Assembly: GCA_001828445.1 (NCBI GenBank)
Contig: MHYJ01000067.1
Location: 9,497-14,805, forward strand
Origin: Planctomycetes bacterium RBG_16_43_13
GTDB taxonomy: Bacteria; Planctomycetota; MHYJ01
DNA length: 5,309 nucleotides
Direction of reading: 5' to 3'
The translations under genes and the position numbers were made by a program. The notes beneath the pieces were generated by a model. It did not search any database. It worked only from the letters and a program-made list of their open reading frames with translations, and was not told where the DNA came from. This document shows, in pieces, positions 4,864 to 5,309 of the stretch (the stretch's first letter is position 1; each line of letters begins with the position of its first letter).

Positions 4864-5309
4864 GTGAGTAACACCAATGATTCCGCATTCCGCACTCCAC
4901 AATCCACATTCGGCGGTGAGGCGATTTCCGTCATCAGCCGTAGCCCGCGCCGTCAGGCGGTTCGGCGATTCCTCAAACACAAGATGGCGGTCGTCTCTGC
5001 TTGTATTATAATTTTCTTTATATTCCTCGCAATCTGCGGACCGCTCATATCTTCACATAAATATGACGAACAGAATTTAGAGGTTACATTCCAGCCGCCG
5101 TCGGAAAAATATCTCTGCGGGACGGACTCGCTCGGCAGGGACCTACTCGTTCGCATTATGGAGGGTTCTCGGATTTCGTTCGTCGTCGGCTTCGCAGCGG
5201 CGCTCGTGTCTCTCGTAATAGGTCTCTGGTATGGTGCAATAGCAGGATTTTTCGGCGGACGGCTCGACAACTTTATGATGCGGCTCGTGGATGTCCTCTA
5301 CGGTCTCCC
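4864..5309 (+). CDS. oppC: Peptide ABC transporter permease OppC/DppC, N-terminal part (3' end outside window)
   Basis: The first 148 codons of the second channel subunit of the importer; the frame remains open at the window edge. GTG 4864 follows directly after the TAA of the preceding gene and has a strong GGAGGAGG site. Residues 30-41 (RQAVRRFLKHKM) followed by a membrane helix at about 42-62 are the normal OppC beginning. LCGTDSLGRDLLVRIMEGSR (84-103) is the highly conserved OppC 'GTDxLGRD' block, and a second helix at about 104-130 leads to GGRLDNFMMRLVDVLYGLP. Residues 6-17 (DSAFRTPQSTFG) are translated from the right inverted repeat and are unlike any usual OppC N-terminus. The only later in-frame Met in this region (41, base 4984) would remove the basic pre-helix segment. 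oppD and oppF are expected downstream. oppC and dppC cannot be distinguished here. Confidence 0.92.
   Translation, partial: MSNTNDSAFRTPQSTFGGEAISVISRSPRRQAVRRFLKHKMAVVSACIIIFFIFLAICGPLISSHKYDEQNLEVTFQPPSEKYLCGTDSLGRDLLVRIMEGSRISFVVGFAAALVSLVIGLWYGAIAGFFGGRLDNFMMRLVDVLYGL
4880..4914 (-). repeat. Right heptamer tandem repeat, inverted relative to the left tract
   Basis: Five consecutive 7-base units occur on the + strand: ATTCCGC, ATTCCGC, ACTCCAC, AATCCAC and ATTCGGC. Read on the - strand they are GCGGAAT-type units, the same as in the left tract at 4424-4465. The tract lies entirely within the oppC coding frame (codons 6-17). Confidence 0.85.

Larger units (their letters stand above)
4424..4914 (+). 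mobile_element. Candidate inserted cassette: S23 four-helix-bundle gene between inverted heptamer-repeat arms
   Basis: A unit of about 490 bases separates oppB from oppC, which normally abut or nearly abut. Its two ends are heptamer tracts in opposite orientation: 4433-4464 and the reverse complement of 4880-4911 match at 27 of 32 positions without gaps, including an exact 12-base block (4453-4464 with 4880-4891). Between them is a single S23/IVP-family gene whose codon use looks more AT-rich than its flanks. No transposase is present, so any movement would need functions supplied in trans or an RNA-level or recombination route. Flanking target-site duplications are not evident. Transcribed, the arms could form a stem of 27 Watson-Crick pairs plus one G-U pair, closing a loop of about 415 bases. 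The true boundaries are uncertain by some tens of bases. Confidence 0.5.

Noticed and set aside
4424..4914. CRISPR array or insertion sequence with transposase
   Set aside because: The 7-base units have no spacers and no transposase or integrase is encoded; the only gene inside is the S23-family protein.
4953..5270. Reverse-strand ORFs over oppC and the other genes
   Set aside because: They mirror well-supported + strand genes and their translations show no recognisable domain.

Overview
This is a bacterial protein-coding window. All convincing genes lie on the + strand and are closely packed, and both ends cut through genes. Use of ATA and TTA/CTA codons is heavy in the left half and in oppA. 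The oppB and oppC genes look richer in C-ending codons. Nothing here fixes the lineage. The four-helix-bundle (S23/IVP) gene is of a kind common in Planctomycetes, Bacteroidota, Omnitrophota and other candidate phyla, so a little-characterised free-living bacterium is plausible, but that is inference only.

Layout. (1) 1-414 is the C-terminal part of a class I SAM-dependent methyltransferase. (2) 428-1639 is a polytopic membrane glycosyltransferase of the ArnT/PMT (GT39-like) type. These two look like the end of a surface-glycan or lipid-linked sugar cluster. (3) 1669-3441 (oppA-type binding protein), 3514-4431 (oppB permease) and 4864-5309 (oppC permease, running off the end) form a peptide/nickel-type ABC importer operon. 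The binding protein captures peptide outside the membrane, and OppB and OppC form the channel. The ATPases (oppD/oppF) would be expected just beyond the right edge.

The unusual part is between oppB and oppC. A small four-helix-bundle gene of the S23/IVP family (4456-4863) is enclosed by tandem 7-base repeats in opposite orientation: GGAATG-type units on the left (4424-4465) and their reverse complement on the right (4880-4914). The two arms match at 27 of 32 positions (4433-4464 against 4880-4911). The whole unit of about 490 bp looks like an inserted cassette. It carries the oppB stop codon at its left edge. At its right edge it supplies the Shine-Dalgarno sequence, the start codon and about the first 17 codons of oppC, so the operon seems to have been re-knitted around the insertion. 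S23 genes are best known from intervening sequences in 23S rRNA, which are also bounded by complementary arms. A similar architecture inside an mRNA operon is the best candidate here for something not well described.

A second, smaller oddity is the 72-base oppA-oppB gap. It repeats the oppB start context (TAATATGCTCT) and encodes an 18-codon ORF resembling the OppB N-terminus, which suggests a decayed partial duplication.
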